NCBI RefSeq assembly: GCF_013349955.1
Contig: NZ_JABVXC010000011.1
Location: 1 to 64,000 of the forward strand
DNA from: Onishia taeanensis
GTDB taxonomy: Bacteria; Pseudomonadota; Gammaproteobacteria; Pseudomonadales; Halomonadaceae
DNA length: 64,000 bases
Reading direction: 5' to 3'
Shown here in pieces: positions 62,241 to 64,000 of this stretch (position 1 is its first letter; the number at the start of each line of letters is the position of its first letter). The notes under the pieces were generated by a model, which had not been told where the DNA came from, ran no database searches, and saw nothing but the letters and a program-made list of their open reading frames with translations. Position numbers and translations under genes: made by a program.

Positions 62241-63182
62241 TCAGGTGCCGTCATGAATCACCAGGGCCTGATCGAAGCCTGCACGACGCAGGGCTTCGCG
62301 CACCGGTTCAAGGTCCCCGGTAGCGGCCAGCGGGCCCACCTGCACGCGATGCAGGCGAGCGTCACTGGTCACGCGAACCGGCTGGTCGAGCTCGCCCTCC
62401 AGACGGGTCTTGAGAGCCTGGGCATTACCCTGAGACCCCAAGGCCGCGACCTGGAGGAAAAGCGAACCGTCGGTGTCGACATTTTCAGCGGCGTCTCGAT
62501 CAGGCGACGCCGGTTGCACCGGCGCATTGCGACGAGCGGTGGCCGTCGTGCCTGACGTATCGTCGCTTGCCTCCGTCGTCCCGCCGGAGTGGCGAGCTTG
62601 CCAGGCCACCGGATCGATCGCCTCGACCCTGACCCGGCCGGTGCCTCGGTCCAAAATATCGAGCCGGGCCGCCGCCGCATAGGACAGGTCGATCTCACGG
62701 CTCCCATGGAAGGGGCCCCGGTCGTTGACCCGCACGATCACCTGGCGACCGTTATCCAGGTTGGTGACCCGCACATAGCTCGGTAGCGGCAGGGAGCGGT
62801 GGGCCGCTGACATCTCGTACATGTCGTAGATATCGCCGCTGGCGGTGGCATAGCCGTGAAACTTCTTGCCATACCAGGATGCCGTGCCTTCCTGTCGATA
62901 GCCCCGCGGGTCGTCGAGTACATGGTAGGTCTTGCCCCAGACCTCGTAGGTCGAACGATTGCCGCCACTGGCGCGAGGCTCAGGGCGCGGCACCGCATCG
63001 GGCACATTGGCCACGTCGGGAGGGGTCTCGGGATAGGCATCGCTGGACATGGCGTAGCGGCCGCCGGCGGTACCCGGGTCCGCCGGCGGCGCGGACGAGC
63101 TGACCGACTGCACGCTGCCCCCGCCCGCGGCGCAGCCTGCCAGCAGCGCGATGGCCGGCAGCAGTATCCATAATCGCTTCAT
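62241..63182 (-). CDS. rlpA: Septal ring lytic transglycosylase RlpA family lipoprotein
   Basis: A 313-residue lipoprotein. Lipobox ALLAGC with Cys17. A double-psi beta-barrel domain follows (TASWYGKKFHGYATASGDIY, VRVTNLDNGRQVIVRVNDRG with the catalytic Asp) and a C-terminal SPOR domain (FLQVAALGSQGNAQALKTRL) that binds denuded glycan at the septum. It overlaps the start region of mltB's end by four bases. Confidence 0.94.
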   Translation of the reverse strand: MKRLWILLPAIALLAGCAAGGGSVQSVSSSAPPADPGTAGGRYAMSSDAYPETPPDVANVPDAVPRPEPRASGGNRSTYEVWGKTYHVLDDPRGYRQEGTASWYGKKFHGYATASGDIYDMYEMSAAHRSLPLPSYVRVTNLDNGRQVIVRVNDRGPFHGSREIDLSYAAAARLDILDRGTGRVRVEAIDPVAWQARHSGGTTEASDDTSGTTATARRNAPVQPASPDRDAAENVDTDGSLFLQVAALGSQGNAQALKTRLEGELDQPVRVTSDARLHRVQVGPLAATGDLEPVREALRRAGFDQALVIHDGT

Positions 63183-64000
63183 GCCGACTCCTCCCGGGAA
63201 ATCGCCTCGGCCAGCTCGCTCACCGCCATGGCGTAGAGGTGGCTATGATTGTAGCGAGTGATCACATAGAAGTTATGCAGGCCAAGCCGGTAGCGATAGG
63301 CACCATCGGCCAGATCCAGCGCCAGCGGGATCACCTCGGCGTTGGTTGCCAGACGGTCTGGCGACTCGGCCTCGACCCCCGCCTCGGCCAGAGTTGAGAG
63401 TCGGGCATAAGGGGGCCGTATCTGGTTGAAGTCGATCGTCTCCGGTGGCGTCTGGGGGCCGCTGGCCTCGACATAAAGCTCGCCTTCAGGGCGCCAGCCA
63501 TGTTCGGCGAAGTAGTTGGCCACGCTGCCAATGGCATCGACAGGATTGCGCCACAGATCGCGCACTCCATCGTCGTCGAAGTCGACCGCATAGGCGCGAT
63601 AGCTGGTGGGAATGAACTGCGGATAGCCCATGGCGCCGGCATAGGAGCCCTTGAGGCTTCCCGGGGCCACGCCGGCCTGGTGAGTAATATCCAGGAAGGC
63701 CGCCAGCTCGCCGCGGAAGAAGTCGCCACGCTTGGGGTGATAAAATGCCAGAGTCGCCAGCGAATCCAGCACGCGGTGGCTGCCCGTCACTCGCCCGTAG
63801 TCGGTCTCGACGCCAATGATGGCAGCGATCACCGGCGCCGGCACACCATATTCGGCCTCGGCACGCGCAAACGCGTCGCGATGCTCGGCGATAAAGGCCG
63901 CACCGCGCTCGATGCGGGCGGGCTTGAGGAAAATGGCACGATACTGATCCCAGCGCAGATGACGTTCGGCGGCACCCGCCATGGCGTCCAGCACTGACTG
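63179..64000 (-). CDS. mltB: Lytic murein transglycosylase B (N-terminus beyond window)
   Basis: At least 273 residues; the frame stays open to the window edge, so the start lies outside. IIGVETDYGRVTGSHRVLDS has the catalytic Glu; SLKGSYAGAMGYPQFIPTSY and VANYFAEHGWRPEG are MltB/SltB family blocks. It cleaves MurNAc-GlcNAc bonds with 1,6-anhydro products. Next in order is rlpA. The C-terminus ends in EAISREESA. Confidence 0.93.
   Translation of the reverse strand, partial: QSVLDAMAGAAERHLRWDQYRAIFLKPARIERGAAFIAEHRDAFARAEAEYGVPAPVIAAIIGVETDYGRVTGSHRVLDSLATLAFYHPKRGDFFRGELAAFLDITHQAGVAPGSLKGSYAGAMGYPQFIPTSYRAYAVDFDDDGVRDLWRNPVDAIGSVANYFAEHGWRPEGELYVEASGPQTPPETIDFNQIRPPYARLSTLAEAGVEAESPDRLATNAEVIPLALDLADGAYRYRLGLHNFYVITRYNHSHLYAMAVSELAEAISREESA

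Overview
The window reads as chromosome of a moderately GC-rich gammaproteobacterium, most likely of the Halomonadaceae (Halomonas-like). This is an inference from gene content and order: psrA next to lexA-dinB with nagZ, hpt and a methylthioinosine phosphorylase; mltB-rlpA-dac-ybeD-lipB-lipA; purM-purN with hda and a PerM-type protein; a phasin; and glpD-glpR-glpK. No species can be assigned from the sequence alone.

Region 1 (1-6.7 kb) is accessory DNA. It is clearly richer in AT than the rest and every gene points rightwards. Up to about 4.1 kb it is an integron gene-cassette array: five attC-like sites (about 23-81, 1059-1136, 1778-1858, 2765-2848, 3485-3545) and a sixth half site near 4095 separate single-gene cassettes. 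The cassettes carry a helical-repeat/membrane protein, a membrane-anchored coiled coil, an orphan PD-(D/E)XK restriction-type protein, a LysE exporter and a half-actin MreB-like protein. No integrase is visible; it would lie to the left. From 4.1 to 6.5 kb follow a second LysE exporter, a DUF4336 protein, a tautomerase and a HIT protein without recognisable attC sites.

Region 2 (6.7-20.5 kb) holds small regulator/enzyme pairs (NmrA/AraC, LysR/PhzF), then a leftward unit psrA, L,D-transpeptidase, nagZ, hpt, mtiP, divergent from the SOS genes lexA-dinB. In that unit MtiP releases hypoxanthine and Hpt recycles it. Next come a Gdt1-type transporter behind a yybP-ykoY manganese riboswitch, purU, and an RNase J-type nuclease. 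Region 3 (20.6-25.6 kb) is a molybdenum cofactor cluster (moaA, moaE, a moaC-moaD fusion, moeA, mobB, mobA). Region 4 (26.4-32.6 kb) is nucleobase salvage (uraA, upp, ung, gpt, apt, purine permease) and riboflavin synthase.

Region 5 (32.7-36.7 kb) is methionine uptake: metNIQ behind a promoter, a SAM-II-like aptamer and an intrinsic terminator, followed by free-methionine-sulfoxide reductase msrC. Two identical tRNA-Val(GAC) genes follow. Region 6 (36.8-41.2 kb) is glycerol catabolism (glpK, glpR, glpD) with shared operator-like motifs.

Region 7 (41.3-50.5 kb) is an aromatic-ring catabolic island: a NodD-like LysR regulator, FAD monooxygenase, extradiol dioxygenase, Rieske protein, C-C hydrolase, cyclase-family and FAH-family hydrolases and an outer-membrane protein. 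The set resembles flavonoid (naringenin) degradation clusters of the fde type. It is bordered by gene remnants: a TRAP DctP tail at 50.2 kb, and a possible membrane-protein tail beside a short tandem repeat at 41.3-41.5 kb. Region 8 (50.6-64 kb) is core: fumC, a diguanylate cyclase, phasin, ychJ, hda, purM-purN, and the lipoate and cell-wall genes.
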